Part shown: positions 33,690 through 45,484 of the stretch, one piece after another | How positions within the stretch are numbered: the first letter of the stretch is position 1 | Layout: each line of letters opens with the position of its first letter | Origin: Ramlibacter cellulosilyticus | Lineage (GTDB): Bacteria > Pseudomonadota > Gammaproteobacteria > Burkholderiales > Burkholderiaceae_C | Assembly (NCBI RefSeq): GCF_014297465.1 | Contig: NZ_JACORT010000008.1 | Span: 124,001-188,000, forward strand | DNA: 64,000 bases | Direction of reading: 5' to 3' | Notes under the pieces: generated by a model | Told to the model about the DNA's origin: nothing | Databases searched by the model: none | The model's input: the letters and a program-made list of their open reading frames with translations, nothing else | Position numbers and translations under genes: made by a program

Positions 33690-34787
33690 ATGAGCGGCAA
33701 CACCTTCGGCACCCTGTTCGCGGTCACCAACTTCGGCGAGTCGCATGGGCCGGCCATCGGGTGCGTGATCGACGGGTGCCCGCCGGGGATGGAGCTGTCC
33801 GAAGCCGACATCCAGCCGGACCTCGACCGCCGCCGCCCCGGCACCAGCCGGCACGTGACGCAGCGGCAGGAAGAGGACAAGGTGGAGATCCTCTCCGGCG
33901 TCTACGAAGGCCGCACCACCGGCACGCCGATCTGCCTCCTGATCCGCAACACGGACCAGCGCAGCAAGGACTACTCCGAGATCGCGCAGAAGTTCCGGCC
34001 GGGCCACGCCGACTACACCTACTTCGAGAAGTACGGCCTGCGCGACCCGCGCGGCGGCGGCCGCTCCTCGGCCCGCCTGACGGCGCCCATGGTGGCGGCC
34101 GGCGCCGTCGCCAAGAGGTGGCTGCAGCAGAAGCACGGCACCACCTTCCGCGGCTGCATGCAGCAGGTCGGCGAGATCGTGATCCCGTTCGAGAGCTGGG
34201 AGCACGTTCCGGACAACCCCTTCTTCGCGCCGGTCGCCGACGTCTCGGAACTCGAGGCCTACATGGACCGCCTGCGCAAGTCGGGCGACTCCTGCGGCGC
34301 CCGCATCCGCGTCACCGCCAGCGGCATGCCGGTGGGCCTGGGCCAGCCGCTCTTCGACAAGCTCGATGCCGAGATCGCCTACGCGATGATGGGCATCAAC
34401 GCGGTGAAGGGCGTGGAGATCGGCGCCGGCTTCGGCAGCGTGGTGCAGCGGGGCTCCGTGCACGGGGACTCGCTCACGCCGAACGGCTTCGCGACGAACA
34501 ACGCGGGTGGCGTGCTCGGCGGCATCAGCACCGGGCAGGACCTGGAAGTCTCCATCGCCATCAAGCCCACCAGCTCCATCCTCACGCCGCGCGACAGCAT
34601 CGACGTCGCCGGCAACGCGACCCAGGTGATCACCAAGGGCCGCCACGACCCGTGCGTCGGCATCCGCGCGACGCCCATCGCCGAAGCCATGCTCGCGCTG
34701 GTGGTCATGGACCTGGCGCTGCGCCACCGCGCGCAGTGCGCCGACGTCGCCGTGCCGCTGTCGCCCATCCCCGCTTCCGTGCGCTGA
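33690..34787 (+). CDS. aroC: Chorismate synthase
   Basis: 365 residues with the family signatures [18 protein letters not shown] (near 16-33), [20 protein letters not shown] then GGRSSAR, and [14 protein letters not shown] near the C-terminal third. Role: FMN-dependent conversion of 5-enolpyruvylshikimate-3-phosphate to chorismate, the last common step of aromatic synthesis. The downstream MFS gene starts at the next base after the stop, so they are co-transcribed. Confidence 0.96.
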   Translation: MSGNTFGTLFAVTNFGESHGPAIGCVIDGCPPGMELSEADIQPDLDRRRPGTSRHVTQRQEEDKVEILSGVYEGRTTGTPICLLIRNTDQRSKDYSEIAQKFRPGHADYTYFEKYGLRDPRGGGRSSARLTAPMVAAGAVAKRWLQQKHGTTFRGCMQQVGEIVIPFESWEHVPDNPFFAPVADVSELEAYMDRLRKSGDSCGARIRVTASGMPVGLGQPLFDKLDAEIAYAMMGINAVKGVEIGAGFGSVVQRGSVHGDSLTPNGFATNNAGGVLGGISTGQDLEVSIAIKPTSSILTPRDSIDVAGNATQVITKGRHDPCVGIRATPIAEAMLALVVMDLALRHRAQCADVAVPLSPIPASVR

Positions 34788-35972
34788 ATGGCCGGGCCCG
34801 CGCCCGCGGCGGGGCTGCGCCAGCTCGTGCCCTTCGCGGCACTGTCGGCGACCTACTTCGCCCACATCGGCTTCTTCAACCCCTACCTGCCCCTGTGGCT
34901 CAAGTCGCTGGGGCTGCCGATCACGGTCATCAGCCTGCTGGCCTCGGTGCAGTCGTTCACGCGCGTGTTCGCGCCCTACGCCTGGGGCGCGCTGAGCGAC
35001 CACACGGGCGAGCGCGTGAAGCTGCTGCGCTTCAGCGCCTTCGTGGCGCTGTGCGCATCGGCGGGGCTCTGGATCTCGGGCGGTGCGTGGTGGATCGCGC
35101 TGGTGCTGCTGCTGCTCTTCACGCACACCAGCTCGATGATGTCGCTCACGGAGGCGGCGATGGCGCATCTCGTCGCGGGCGACTGGGGCCGCTACGGGCG
35201 CGTGCGCCTGTGGGGCTCGGCCGGCTTCATGGTCACCGTGTTCGCGGCGGGCGCCTGGTTCGAGCGCTACGGCATGGGCAGCTTTCCGGCGTGGACCGCC
35301 GCCTCGCTCGCCGGCGTGCTCGCGTGCACCTGGTGGCTGCCCAACGTGAAGGAGGCCGCGCACCACGAACACCGGCAGCGCGAACCGATCGCGCCCGTGC
35401 TGCGCCAGCCGGTGGTGCGCTGGTTCTTCGCCTCGCTGTTCTTCCACGTGATGGCGCACTTCGCCGTCTACGGCTTCCTGTCGCTCTACCTCGATGCGCT
35501 CGGCTACAGCAAGGCCACCATCGGCGCGCTCTGGGCGGTCTCCGTGATCGTGGAGATCGCCTGGTTCTACGGGCAAGGCCGGCTGATCGGCCGCCTGCCC
35601 ATGGAAGCCTGGCTGGTCGTGTGCGCGGTGGCGACCGTCCTGCGCATGGGGATCACGGCGGGGCTGGGCGGCTGGCTGGTCGCGCTGTTCCTTGCGCAGG
35701 TGCTGCACGCGCTGACCTTCGCGACGCACCACACGGCCTGCATCGCGATGGTGAGCCGCCATTTCCCCGGCCGGCTGCGCGGCCGCGGCCAGGCGCTCTT
35801 CACGGTGACGGGCTACGGCTTCGGCGGCGTGCTGGGCGTGCTGTCCGGCGGCGCGATCGCGGCGCGCTGGGGCTTCGCGGCCATCTTCGCGGCCGCGGCC
35901 GGCCTCGGCGTGCTGGCCCTGCTGTGCGCGAGGCGCGTCCGCAAGCTGGAAGCGGCAGCCGCCCCCGTCTGA
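34788..35972 (+). CDS. MFS transporter, phenylpropionate-permease-like (HcaT type)
   Basis: 394 residues with 12 hydrophobic segments. The first half has FAALSATYFAHIGFFNPYLP and WGALSDHTGERVKLLR, the MFS loop 2-3 motif; MVSRHFPGRLRGRGQALFT lies in the second half. It resembles the MFS_1-like/HcaT and nucleoside-permease group. It begins right after the aroC stop with no spacer, suggesting coupled translation, although no pathway link to chorismate is evident. Confidence 0.85.
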   Translation: MAGPAPAAGLRQLVPFAALSATYFAHIGFFNPYLPLWLKSLGLPITVISLLASVQSFTRVFAPYAWGALSDHTGERVKLLRFSAFVALCASAGLWISGGAWWIALVLLLLFTHTSSMMSLTEAAMAHLVAGDWGRYGRVRLWGSAGFMVTVFAAGAWFERYGMGSFPAWTAASLAGVLACTWWLPNVKEAAHHEHRQREPIAPVLRQPVVRWFFASLFFHVMAHFAVYGFLSLYLDALGYSKATIGALWAVSVIVEIAWFYGQGRLIGRLPMEAWLVVCAVATVLRMGITAGLGGWLVALFLAQVLHALTFATHHTACIAMVSRHFPGRLRGRGQALFTVTGYGFGGVLGVLSGGAIAARWGFAAIFAAAAGLGVLALLCARRVRKLEAAAAPV

Positions 35973-36030
35973 CGCCGGGTCGGGAGGGGCCTGCCAGCAG
36001 GATTCTCGCGAACCGACCACAATCGCGCCC

Positions 36031-36465
36031 ATGGTCAAGGCAGGACGCTGGCTGCGCTACGCCTGGGCGGCACCGTACACGGTGCTGGGCTTGCTGCTGG
36101 GCGGCATTGCCGTGATGTTCGGCGCGCGCTGGCGGCCGTACCACGGCGTGGTCGAGATCTTCGGCGGCCGGATCGGGCGCGCGATCTCCCGGCTGCCGGC
36201 CTCCCTCGGCTTCTCCGCGATGACGCTCGGCCACGTCATCCTCGCCGTCGACCGCTCGGCGCTGACGCAGCTGCGCCTGCACGAACACGTGCACGTGGCG
36301 CAGTACGAGCGCTGGGGCCCGCTGTTCCTCCCCGCGTACCTGCTCTCCAGCCTGCTGCAGCTCCTGCGTGGCCGAAACCCCTACCGCGAGAACCACTTCG
36401 AGCGGCAGGCCTATGCGGTGGTGGCGGAGCGGCGCCGCCTGCTGCGCGACAGCATCCGCGGCTGA
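36031..36465 (+). CDS. Small membrane protein with HEHVHVAQYERWG motif
   Basis: 144 residues: a membrane segment near 15-35 and a weaker one at about 100-115. The conserved core LRLHEHVHVAQYERWGPLFL is an HExxH-like metal site followed by Gln and Glu, recalling zinc metallopeptidase or M48-like remnants. The ending NPYRENHFERQAYAV is family-like. A short family found in several phyla without known function (recognised by pattern only). Confidence 0.72.
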   Translation: MVKAGRWLRYAWAAPYTVLGLLLGGIAVMFGARWRPYHGVVEIFGGRIGRAISRLPASLGFSAMTLGHVILAVDRSALTQLRLHEHVHVAQYERWGPLFLPAYLLSSLLQLLRGRNPYRENHFERQAYAVVAERRRLLRDSIRG

Positions 36466-36530
36466 GACTCCCCTGCTGCACGGCGCGGGCGTTTCGCGTC
36501 ATCATGGGGACCTGGTCAAGGAGACACGCC

Positions 36531-36716
36531 ATGAACAACACCCAGACCGCCGACGGCACACGCCTCATCGACCTCACCAACCAGACCGACACGCAGTTCT
36601 GGTGCCGCGTGTTCGACGTGGGCATGGACGAACTGCGCAGGGCCGTGCACCACGCCGGCCACAAGGTGGAGGACGTCGAGCGCTACCTGCGCGAGAAGCA
36701 GGGCAAGGCGCAGTGA
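36531..36716 (+). CDS. DUF3606 small protein
   Basis: 61 residues: IDLTNQTDTQFWCRVFDVGM then DELRRAVHHAGHKVEDVERYL. DUF3606 proteins are short helical proteins of unknown function, often with a helix-turn-helix look. Shine-Dalgarno AAGGAG at 36519-36524 sets the start. It is upstream of a stress-type SDR gene on the same strand. Confidence 0.82.
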   Translation: MNNTQTADGTRLIDLTNQTDTQFWCRVFDVGMDELRRAVHHAGHKVEDVERYLREKQGKAQ

Positions 36717-36789
36717 CCGTGCCGGCGTAGGCCGGTTCCGACAGCGGCGTCCGGCTGCGTCCGCGGCGGCGCTCGCGCCACCCGCCGCA

Positions 36790-36821
36790 CCATGGAGGTT
36801 TGCCACAGGAGGCCTCCATGG
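36790..36821 (+). promoter_or_regulatory. Hairpin covering the SDR ribosome-binding region
   Basis: CCATGGAGG (36790-36798) and CCTCCATGG (36813-36821) are perfect 9-bp complementary arms. The 14-nt loop carries the Shine-Dalgarno AGGAGG (36807-36812), and the start ATG (36818) lies in the 3' arm. In mRNA this would hide the start codon, so translation could depend on melting or on ribosome arrival. Confidence 0.5.
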
Positions 36822-37825
36822 ACGACAACAAGCCGAGCGCGCGGGACAACGCGCGCAGCCAGAGCAACGAAGCCACCGCCGAGAAGCAGCGGGAAATCCA
36901 GCGCGAGCAGGATCGCAAGGAGCCCGCCGAGGGCTCCGGCGGCCAGGACAAGGGCCCGCCGAAGACCAGCAAGCGCAACTATCCGAGCGAGATCCCCGCG
37001 CAGCACCTGCAGAAGCCGGGGCAGGAAGCGGACATGGAGCTCAAGCCGCAGTTCATGGCGCCCGACTACAAGGGCAGCGGCAAGCTCGACGGCATGAAGG
37101 CGCTCATCACGGGCGGCGACTCGGGCATCGGGCGCGCGGTCGCCGTGCTGTACGCGCGCGAAGGCGCGGATGTCGCGATCGTCTATCTCTCCTCGCACGA
37201 GGACGCGGAGGAGACGAAGCGCTGCATCGAGAAGGAAGGCCGCAAGTGCATCCTGATGGCGGGCGACGTCAAGGACTCGGCCTTCTGCAAGGAAGCGGTG
37301 GAGAAGACCGTCAAGGCGTTCGGCAAGCTCGACATCCTCGTGAACAACGCCGCCTTCCAGGAGCATGCGCATTCGCTCGAGGACATCACGGACGAGCGCA
37401 TGGAAGAGACCTTCATGACCAACATCGGCGGCTACATGCGCATGGCGCGCGCCGCGCTGCCGCACCTGAAGGAAGGCTCGTCCATCATCAACACGGGTTC
37501 GGTGACGGGGCTGAAGGGCAGCGCCAGGCTGCTGGACTACTCGGCGACCAAGGGCGCGATCCACGCGTTCACCATGTCGCTGGCGTCGGCGGTGCTGGAG
37601 AAGGGCATCCGCGTGAACGCGGTGGCGCCCGGCCCGGTGTGGACGCCGCTGAACCCCGCGGACCAGAGCAGCAGCGAGATCGTCGAGTTCGGCAAGCAGA
37701 CCGACTTCAAGCGCCCCGCGCAGCCGGAGGAACTGTCGCCGGCCTACGTCTTCCTGGCCTCGCCGGCCTGCGCCAGCTACATCACGGGCATCGTCCTGCC
37801 GATCACGGGGTCGGTGGGAAGTTGA
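36818..37825 (+). CDS. SDR family oxidoreductase (general-stress YhdF/YdaD type)
   Basis: 335 residues with a hydrophilic N-terminal tail of about 85 residues (many Lys/Glu/Gln, then QFMAPDYKGSGKLDGMKALI). The SDR domain follows: ITGGDSGIGRAVAVLYAREG, VNNAAFQEHA, the catalytic Ser in NTGSVTGLKG and YSATKGA. This long-tailed form matches bacterial stress SDRs of the YhdF/YghA group. Shine-Dalgarno AGGAGG precedes ATG 36818, both inside a hairpin. Substrate unknown. Confidence 0.9.
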   Translation: MDDNKPSARDNARSQSNEATAEKQREIQREQDRKEPAEGSGGQDKGPPKTSKRNYPSEIPAQHLQKPGQEADMELKPQFMAPDYKGSGKLDGMKALITGGDSGIGRAVAVLYAREGADVAIVYLSSHEDAEETKRCIEKEGRKCILMAGDVKDSAFCKEAVEKTVKAFGKLDILVNNAAFQEHAHSLEDITDERMEETFMTNIGGYMRMARAALPHLKEGSSIINTGSVTGLKGSARLLDYSATKGAIHAFTMSLASAVLEKGIRVNAVAPGPVWTPLNPADQSSSEIVEFGKQTDFKRPAQPEELSPAYVFLASPACASYITGIVLPITGSVGS

Positions 37826-37838
37826 CAGAATGGGGGGC

Positions 37839-38486
37839 ATGAAAGCCCTCCACATCGACTTCGTCTCCGACGTCGCGTGCCCCTGGTGCGCCGTCGGCCT
37901 CGCCTCCCTGGAACGTGCGCTGCAGAAGCTCGATGGCGAGCTGGCGGTGGACGTGCGCTTCCAGCCCTTCGAGCTCAATCCGCAGATGGGACCCGAGGGG
38001 CAGGACGTGGCCGAGCACATCCAGCAGAAGTACGGTGCCACGCCCGAGCAGCAGGAGAAGAACCGCGCCGCGATCGCCGACCGCGGCGCGGAGGTCGGCT
38101 TCACCTTCCGCCGGGAAGGGCGCGGCCGCATCTGGAACACCTTCGACGCGCATCGCCTGCTGGCGTGGGCCGGCGAGCTGGGGGCGCGGCAGCAGCGCGA
38201 CCTGAAGATGGCGCTGCTGAAGGCGTACCACGGGGAAGCGAAGAATCCGTCGGATCACGCGGTGCTGGCCGAAGTGGCGGCTTCCGTGGGGCTGGATCGC
38301 AAGGAGGCGGAGCTGATCCTCGAGAGCGACCGGTACGCGAACGAGGTGCGCGAGGCGGAGCGGCATTTCCAGCAACTCGGCATCCAGGCCGTGCCGTCGG
38401 TGATCGTGAACCACCGGCACCTGATCCAGGGCGGGCAGCCGCCGGAGGTGTTCGAGCAGGCGTTAAGGCAGATTGCGGGGGAGTGA
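37839..38486 (+). CDS. DsbA-family / FrnE-like oxidoreductase
   Basis: 215 residues: MKALHIDFVSDVACPWCAVG with a CPWC thioredoxin-type active site at about residues 14-17, the FrnE-typical FQPFELNPQMGPEGQD, the NTFDAHRLLAWAG segment, and GIQAVPSVIVNHRHLIQGGQ (the cis-Pro loop). Cytosolic, no signal peptide. The family includes polyketide-associated isomerases and stress-linked disulphide enzymes. Start: ATG 37839, preceded by GGGGGG; ATG 37830 is possible. It is 13 bp after the SDR stop. Confidence 0.88.
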   Translation: MKALHIDFVSDVACPWCAVGLASLERALQKLDGELAVDVRFQPFELNPQMGPEGQDVAEHIQQKYGATPEQQEKNRAAIADRGAEVGFTFRREGRGRIWNTFDAHRLLAWAGELGARQQRDLKMALLKAYHGEAKNPSDHAVLAEVAASVGLDRKEAELILESDRYANEVREAERHFQQLGIQAVPSVIVNHRHLIQGGQPPEVFEQALRQIAGE

Positions 38487-38495
38487 TTGCCGAAA

Positions 38496-38638
38496 CGGTG
38501 GGGTTCGCTGACGCTCACCTTCGCCGGCTGGCGCCGGCCCACCCTACAAGACCGGGCAATCGGCGCGGGGTACGGCCCCGCCCCCTGTAGGGTGGCGCGG
38601 CGAAGCCGCGGCAGGTGAGTGAAACGAACCCCACCGAT
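38496..38638 (+). repeat. REP family B, copies 2 and 3 (inverted pair)
   Basis: CGGTGGGGTTCGCTGACGCT...CCACCCTAC (38496-38546) and GTAGGGTGGCGCGGCGAAGC...GAACCCCACCG (38587-38637) face outward with a 40-bp centre. It occupies nearly all of the gap between the convergent FrnE and receiver genes. Confidence 0.85.
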
Positions 38639-38650
38639 GGGCGTTGGAGT

Positions 38651-39040
38651 TCAATGCCCCCCCGCAGCCCTCGCCAGCTTCACGCAGTAATCCAGCAGCG
38701 CCTCCGTCTCCATCCCCTTGTCGAAGACCCCGTCGGCGCCCATCGCCTCGCAGTGCCTGCGCACCTGCGGATTGGCCGTCGCCGTGAGCACCACCACCTT
38801 CTGCGTGGGCAACCGGTCGCGCAGCGCCTGCAGCACGCCGAAGCCGCTGCCGCCGGGCTCCAGCACCAGGTCGACGATCGCGATGTCCCAGTGGTGGCCC
38901 GGGTCGTGCAACCAGGCCTTCGCGGCCTTCTCGCTGGCGGCCCAGCCCGCGGGCTCGATGCCGGTGATCTCCCGCAAAGCCTCCACCAGGCTGTCGCGGA
39001 TCGCGGGCTGGTCTTCGACCAGGAATGCCTTCAGGGCCAA
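38651..39040 (-). CDS. Stand-alone response-regulator receiver protein
   Basis: 129 residues, receiver domain only: acidic pair VEDQ near residue 8-11, phospho-acceptor Asp in AIVDLVLEPG (about 53), Thr in VVLTATAN and Lys in VFDKGME. No output domain, like CheY/Spo0F-type relays. No histidine kinase is adjacent. Between its start and the convergent-side Hsp20 gene is a gap of under 100 bp with nothing notable. Confidence 0.88.
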   Translation of the reverse strand: MALKAFLVEDQPAIRDSLVEALREITGIEPAGWAASEKAAKAWLHDPGHHWDIAIVDLVLEPGGSGFGVLQALRDRLPTQKVVVLTATANPQVRRHCEAMGADGVFDKGMETEALLDYCVKLARAAGGH

Positions 39041-39128
39041 CGAGCCTCCTGCGCGGCGGCAGTGCCGCTGCGGACCATTGTGCCCGCAAGGGCGCGCCCC
39101 GGCTATCGCACGACGGCCGGTCGCGGCC

Positions 39129-39527
39129 TCAACCCACCTGCACCTCGATGCGGCGCGGCCTGGCCTCCTCGGCCTTCGGGATCGTCAGGCGCAGCACGCC
39201 GTCGCGCAGCTGCGCCTCGATCCGCGCGGTGTCGAGCTCTCGGCTCAGCGTGAACTGCCGGCGGTACGCGGCGACCTGCTGTTCGCCGTACACGAGCTCC
39301 ATGTTCTCCGGGCCGGCCGTGGTGGCCGTCGCCTCCAGCACGAGGTTGTCGCCGTCCACGCGCACGTGGAGCTGCTCGCGCGCCACGCCCGGCAGGTCGG
39401 CCAGCAGCATGATCGATTGCTCGTTCTCGAAGACGTCCACGGGCGGGACGAGGTAGCGTTGCTGCGGCACGGTCTCGTTCGCGGCAGCGGGGCGGTTGGC
39501 GGAAGAAGTCTGCATGGCGTTGGTCAT
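39129..39527 (-). CDS. Hsp20/alpha-crystallin small heat-shock protein (second of pair)
   Basis: 132 residues: alpha-crystallin domain from VPPVDVFENEQSIMLLADLP to LRDGVLRLTIPKAEEARPRR, with the dimer-forming and C-terminal tail motifs. Shine-Dalgarno GGAGGA before ATG 39527 sets the start; MEDAM four codons upstream is unlikely. It follows the other Hsp20 gene by 11 bp and shares its promoter. Chaperone that holds unfolded proteins. Confidence 0.92.
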   Translation of the reverse strand: MTNAMQTSSANRPAAANETVPQQRYLVPPVDVFENEQSIMLLADLPGVAREQLHVRVDGDNLVLEATATTAGPENMELVYGEQQVAAYRRQFTLSRELDTARIEAQLRDGVLRLTIPKAEEARPRRIEVQVG

Positions 39528-39538
39528 GGCGTCCTCCA

Positions 39539-39982
39539 TCAGTTCACTTCGATGCGGCGGGGCAGGGACGACTCGCGCTTGGCGACCGTGATGCGCAGCA
39601 CGCCGTCACGGTAGCTCGCGTCGACGCGGCTGGCGTCGGCGTCCTCGGGCAGGCTGATCACGCGGCGGAAGCGGCCGGTGAAGCGCTCGTTGGCGTACAC
39701 GCTCGTGCGCTCGCCCTGCGGCGGGAGGTCGCTCTTGCGTTCGCCCGCGATCACGAGCAGGCCGCGGTCGACGGTGATCTCCAGCCGGGACGGGTCGAGC
39801 CCGGGGGCGAGGGCCTGCACTTCGACGGCCGTCGGCGTGGTCCCCACGTTGATCGCGGGGAAGCTGGCGCCGGCCATCGACCGGATGCCGGTTCCCGCCG
39901 AGGGGAACACCTGGTCGAGCATCGACTGCATACGGTTGAGTTCCGCGAACAGGTCCGCGGATGAACGGAACATGGGACCCAT
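39539..39982 (-). CDS. Hsp20/alpha-crystallin small heat-shock protein (first of pair)
   Basis: 147 residues: an N-terminal arm MGPMFRSSADLFAELNRMQS, then an alpha-crystallin domain (about 45-140) with FPAINVGTTPTAVEVQALAP and the closing YRDGVLRITVAKRESSLPRR. Shine-Dalgarno AGGAGG lies 6 bp before ATG 39982. The two Hsp20 genes are divergent in sequence, as in two-component small heat-shock systems that form mixed oligomers. A sigma-32-like promoter lies directly upstream. Confidence 0.93.
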   Translation of the reverse strand: MGPMFRSSADLFAELNRMQSMLDQVFPSAGTGIRSMAGASFPAINVGTTPTAVEVQALAPGLDPSRLEITVDRGLLVIAGERKSDLPPQGERTSVYANERFTGRFRRVISLPEDADASRVDASYRDGVLRITVAKRESSLPRRIEVN

Positions 39983-40007
39983 GTCTTTCCTCCTTTCAGC
40001 GCGTCTG

Positions 40008-40046
40008 GGCGATCCCGAATTAGGGATCGCCTTCCGCGGTTTCAAG
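40008..40046 (-). promoter_or_regulatory. Sigma-32-like heat-shock promoter with inverted repeat before the hsp20 pair
   Basis: On the minus strand CTTGAAA (40046-40040), 14 bp, then CCCTAATT (40025-40018) matches the heat-shock consensus CTTGAAA-N13/14-CCCCATNT. A perfect 9-bp inverted repeat GGCGATCCC / GGGATCGCC (40008-40031) spans the -10 and start region and could be an operator or a 5'-UTR hairpin. The predicted leader is about 28 nt. Confidence 0.75.
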
Positions 40047-40050
40047 GGGG

Positions 40051-40794
40051 TCAGCGGGCCAGCAGCACCGGAACGGACGAGGCGAGCAGCGCGATCCCGC
40101 TGGCGAACAGCAGGCCGAGCACCACCTTGCGGAAGGTGACGTCGCTGATCCCCAGGTAGACGCGGGCGCCGAGCAGCACCGGCACGAGCACGGCCGGCGC
40201 CACCACGGCGAGCAGCGGCAGCATGCGCGGCTCCAGGATGCCCGTGGCAAGGTAGCTGCCGAAGGTGACCACCTGCATGGACAGGTTGAAGTTCTGGATG
40301 ACGGCGCGTTGCCGGTCGCGGTCGAAGCCGCGCACCTGGCACCACAGCGTGGGCACCACGCCCGTGAAGCCGCCGAGCCCGCCCATCATCCCGCCGGCCG
40401 CGCCCGCCACCGCATCGCCCGCCGCGCCGCCCCGCACGCGCGGGAGCTTCTGCGCGAAGAACATCAGCGGGCAGACGACGACCAGCATCACGCCGAGCGT
40501 GGCCTTGAACAGCGGCACGTCGAGGCGGGGCAGCAGGTACAGGCCGAGGGGCAGGCCCGCGATGCCGCCGAGGACGAAAGGCAGCAGCGTCTTCCAGTCC
40601 CAGCCGCGGCGCACGGTGAAGGCGGCGATCGTCTGGCCGACGAGGGCGCCGAACAGGGAGAGCGAGGCGGCGAGCTTCGGCTCCAGCGTCCACGCCCAGA
40701 TGGACATGGCGGTGAGCCCGAACCCGAAACCGGAGAGGCCCTGGACGAAGCCGGCGAGGGCGGCGCCGAGGGCGACGGTGAGGATCAGTTCCAT
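40051..40794 (-). CDS. TSUP family permease (TauE/SafE sulphite exporter-like)
   Basis: 247 residues, eight hydrophobic segments. FVQGLSGFGFGLTAMSIWAW near the N-terminus and AGGMMGGLGGFTGVVPTLWC near residue 130 are the paired TSUP repeat motifs. The family moves sulphur-containing or organic anions across the inner membrane; the cargo here is unknown. It ends 4 bp before the hsp20 promoter. Confidence 0.88.
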   Translation of the reverse strand: MELILTVALGAALAGFVQGLSGFGFGLTAMSIWAWTLEPKLAASLSLFGALVGQTIAAFTVRRGWDWKTLLPFVLGGIAGLPLGLYLLPRLDVPLFKATLGVMLVVVCPLMFFAQKLPRVRGGAAGDAVAGAAGGMMGGLGGFTGVVPTLWCQVRGFDRDRQRAVIQNFNLSMQVVTFGSYLATGILEPRMLPLLAVVAPAVLVPVLLGARVYLGISDVTFRKVVLGLLFASGIALLASSVPVLLAR

Positions 40795-40877
40795 CGCGAG
40801 CGATTGGAACACGGCGGATGGTGCGCAGCGGAGCTGCACACGCTGCAAACGCTTCGACGGCGATCGAACCGTGCCTC

Positions 40878-40961
40878 GTAGGCTGGGTTGCGCGAACGCG
40901 CACCCCAGCGATCCGTTCCGCGCGAGGGCGCTGGGGTTCGCTGGCGCGAAACCCAGCCTAC
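40878..40961 (+). repeat. REP family A cluster 5 (inverted pair)
   Basis: GTAGGCTGGGTTGCGCGAAC...CACCCCAGC is followed by GCTGGGGTTCGCTGGCGCGA...CCCAGCCTAC. It lies between the TSUP start and the gcvP stop and may protect or end the gcv transcript. Confidence 0.85.
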
Positions 40962-40989
40962 GAGACCGGGAGTGCGGACATCGCTTGCT

Positions 40990-43881
<2,892 letters not shown>

Positions 43882-43898
43882 GGAAGGGGCGGACCTCT

Positions 43899-44276
43899 CT
43901 ACGCGTTCGCCTTGACGAACTTCTGGTACGCCGGCTCGTCCATGAGCGCGTCGAACTCGCCCATGTCCTTGATGCGCATCTTGAAGAACCAGCCGTTGCC
44001 CATCGGGTCCTTGTTGGCCAGCGAGGGATCGTTGCGCAGGTCTTCGTTGACTTCGGTGATCTCGCCGGCGATCGGCATGTACACGTCCGCCGCCGCCTTC
44101 ACGGATTCCACGACGCCCGTGACGTCGCCCTTGTTGTAGCTGCGGCCCACTTCCGGCAGGTCCACGAAGACCACGTCGCCCAGCGCATCCTGCGCGTGCA
44201 GGGTGATGCCGACGACGGCGGCTTCGTGTTCTTCCAGCTGGATCCACTCGTGCTCGGGCGTGTACTTGACGGTCAT
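43899..44276 (-). CDS. gcvH: Glycine cleavage system H protein
   Basis: 125 residues: [32 protein letters not shown], and the lipoyl-attachment motif [12 protein letters not shown] with K60 as the lipoylated lysine; [11 protein letters not shown] near the end. It is the mobile carrier between P, T and L proteins. The L protein is not encoded here. Length is typical. Confidence 0.97.
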   Translation of the reverse strand: MTVKYTPEHEWIQLEEHEAAVVGITLHAQDALGDVVFVDLPEVGRSYNKGDVTGVVESVKAAADVYMPIAGEITEVNEDLRNDPSLANKDPMGNGWFFKMRIKDMGEFDALMDEPAYQKFVKANA

Positions 44277-44302
44277 GGGTTCTCTCCTTCTCGGGGCGGT
44301 CT

Positions 44303-45433
44303 TCAGCCGCGGTAGTAACGGTTGGGGACGAAGGGCGTGGCGCTCACTTCCATGGGCACCAGCTTGCCGCGCACGAGGGCGTGCACCTGCTGGCCCACGG
44401 CGGCGTGGTGCGGCGGCAGGTAGCCCATGGCGATCGGCTTGTCGATGGTGGGTGCGAGCAGGCCGCTCGTGACTTCGCCCAGGCGCACGCCTTCGGTGGC
44501 CTGCAGCTCGGTGTGCTCGCGCACGGGCACGCGCTCCTGGGCGACCAGGCCCACGCGCTTCTTCTCGACCGGCACGGTGCCATCGAGCTGGCCCAGCACC
44601 TTGTCGGCACCGGGGAAGCCGCCGGCGCGCTCGCCGCCCGTGCGGCGCACCTTCTGGATGGCCCAGTTGAGCGCCGCTTCCACCGGCGTCGTCGTCGTGT
44701 CGATGTCGTTGCCGTAGAGGCAGAGGCCGGCTTCCAGGCGCAGCGAGTTGCGCGCGCCCAGGCCCACCGGCGTCACCTCATGTTGCGCGAGCAGGGCGCG
44801 GGCGAGCGCTTCGGCCTGGTCGGCCGGCACCGAGATCTCGAAGCCGTCCTCGCCGGTGTAGCCGCTGCGGGTGATGAACAGGTCGGCGCCGTTCCAGCGG
44901 AACTCGGAGCCGGTCATGAACACCAGCTTCTCCACGCCGGGGATCACGGCCTTGAGCGCATGCACGGCCTTGGGGCCTTGCAGCGCGAGCAGGCCGCGGT
45001 CGAACATGGGGACGATCTCGCAGCGCTTGCCGATGCGTTCCTGCATGTGCGCCAGGTCGCCGTGCTTGCAGGCGCCGTTGACGATCACGAACAGGTGGTC
45101 GCCGCGGTTGACGAACATGAGGTCGTCGATGATCGTGCCGGCTTCCGTGAGCAGCAGGCCGTAGCGCTGCCGTCCGGGCGCGAGGCCGACCACGTCCACG
45201 GGCATGAGGCTTTCGAAAGCCGCCGCGGCATCGGGACCGGACAGCCGCAGCTGGCCCATGTGCGACACGTCGAACAGGCCGGCGCTCTCGCGCGTCTGGC
45301 GGTGTTCGGCGATCAGGCCGGCGGGGTACTGGACCGGCATGCTGTAGCCGGCGAAGGGGACCATGCGCGCACCGAGTTCCAGGTGCAGGGCATGCAAGGG
45401 TGTCTTCTGTAGCTCTTGTTCGGCGGCGGACAC
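44303..45433 (-). CDS. gcvT: Aminomethyltransferase, glycine cleavage T protein
   Basis: 376 residues from the GTG at 45433 ([17 protein letters not shown]), preceded by GGAG. Signatures: [46 protein letters not shown] and [14 protein letters not shown]. Role: transfers the methylene group to tetrahydrofolate, releasing ammonia. An ATG at 45460 would add nine residues. Frames reaching to 45511 run into riboswitch sequence and are not coding. Confidence 0.95.
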   Translation of the reverse strand: MSAAEQELQKTPLHALHLELGARMVPFAGYSMPVQYPAGLIAEHRQTRESAGLFDVSHMGQLRLSGPDAAAAFESLMPVDVVGLAPGRQRYGLLLTEAGTIIDDLMFVNRGDHLFVIVNGACKHGDLAHMQERIGKRCEIVPMFDRGLLALQGPKAVHALKAVIPGVEKLVFMTGSEFRWNGADLFITRSGYTGEDGFEISVPADQAEALARALLAQHEVTPVGLGARNSLRLEAGLCLYGNDIDTTTTPVEAALNWAIQKVRRTGGERAGGFPGADKVLGQLDGTVPVEKKRVGLVAQERVPVREHTELQATEGVRLGEVTSGLLAPTIDKPIAMGYLPPHHAAVGQQVHALVRGKLVPMEVSATPFVPNRYYRG

Positions 45434-45484
45434 GGCGACTCCACGGGGGCGAAAGGCCATCGTACACACGATGGGCGGGCCCGT

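Noticed and set aside
31383..36038. 1551-codon open frame on the minus strand
   Set aside because: It runs antisense to aroC, the MFS gene and the CBS gene and crosses metY in another frame; composition is Arg/Ala/His-rich as expected for shadow frames in GC-rich DNA.
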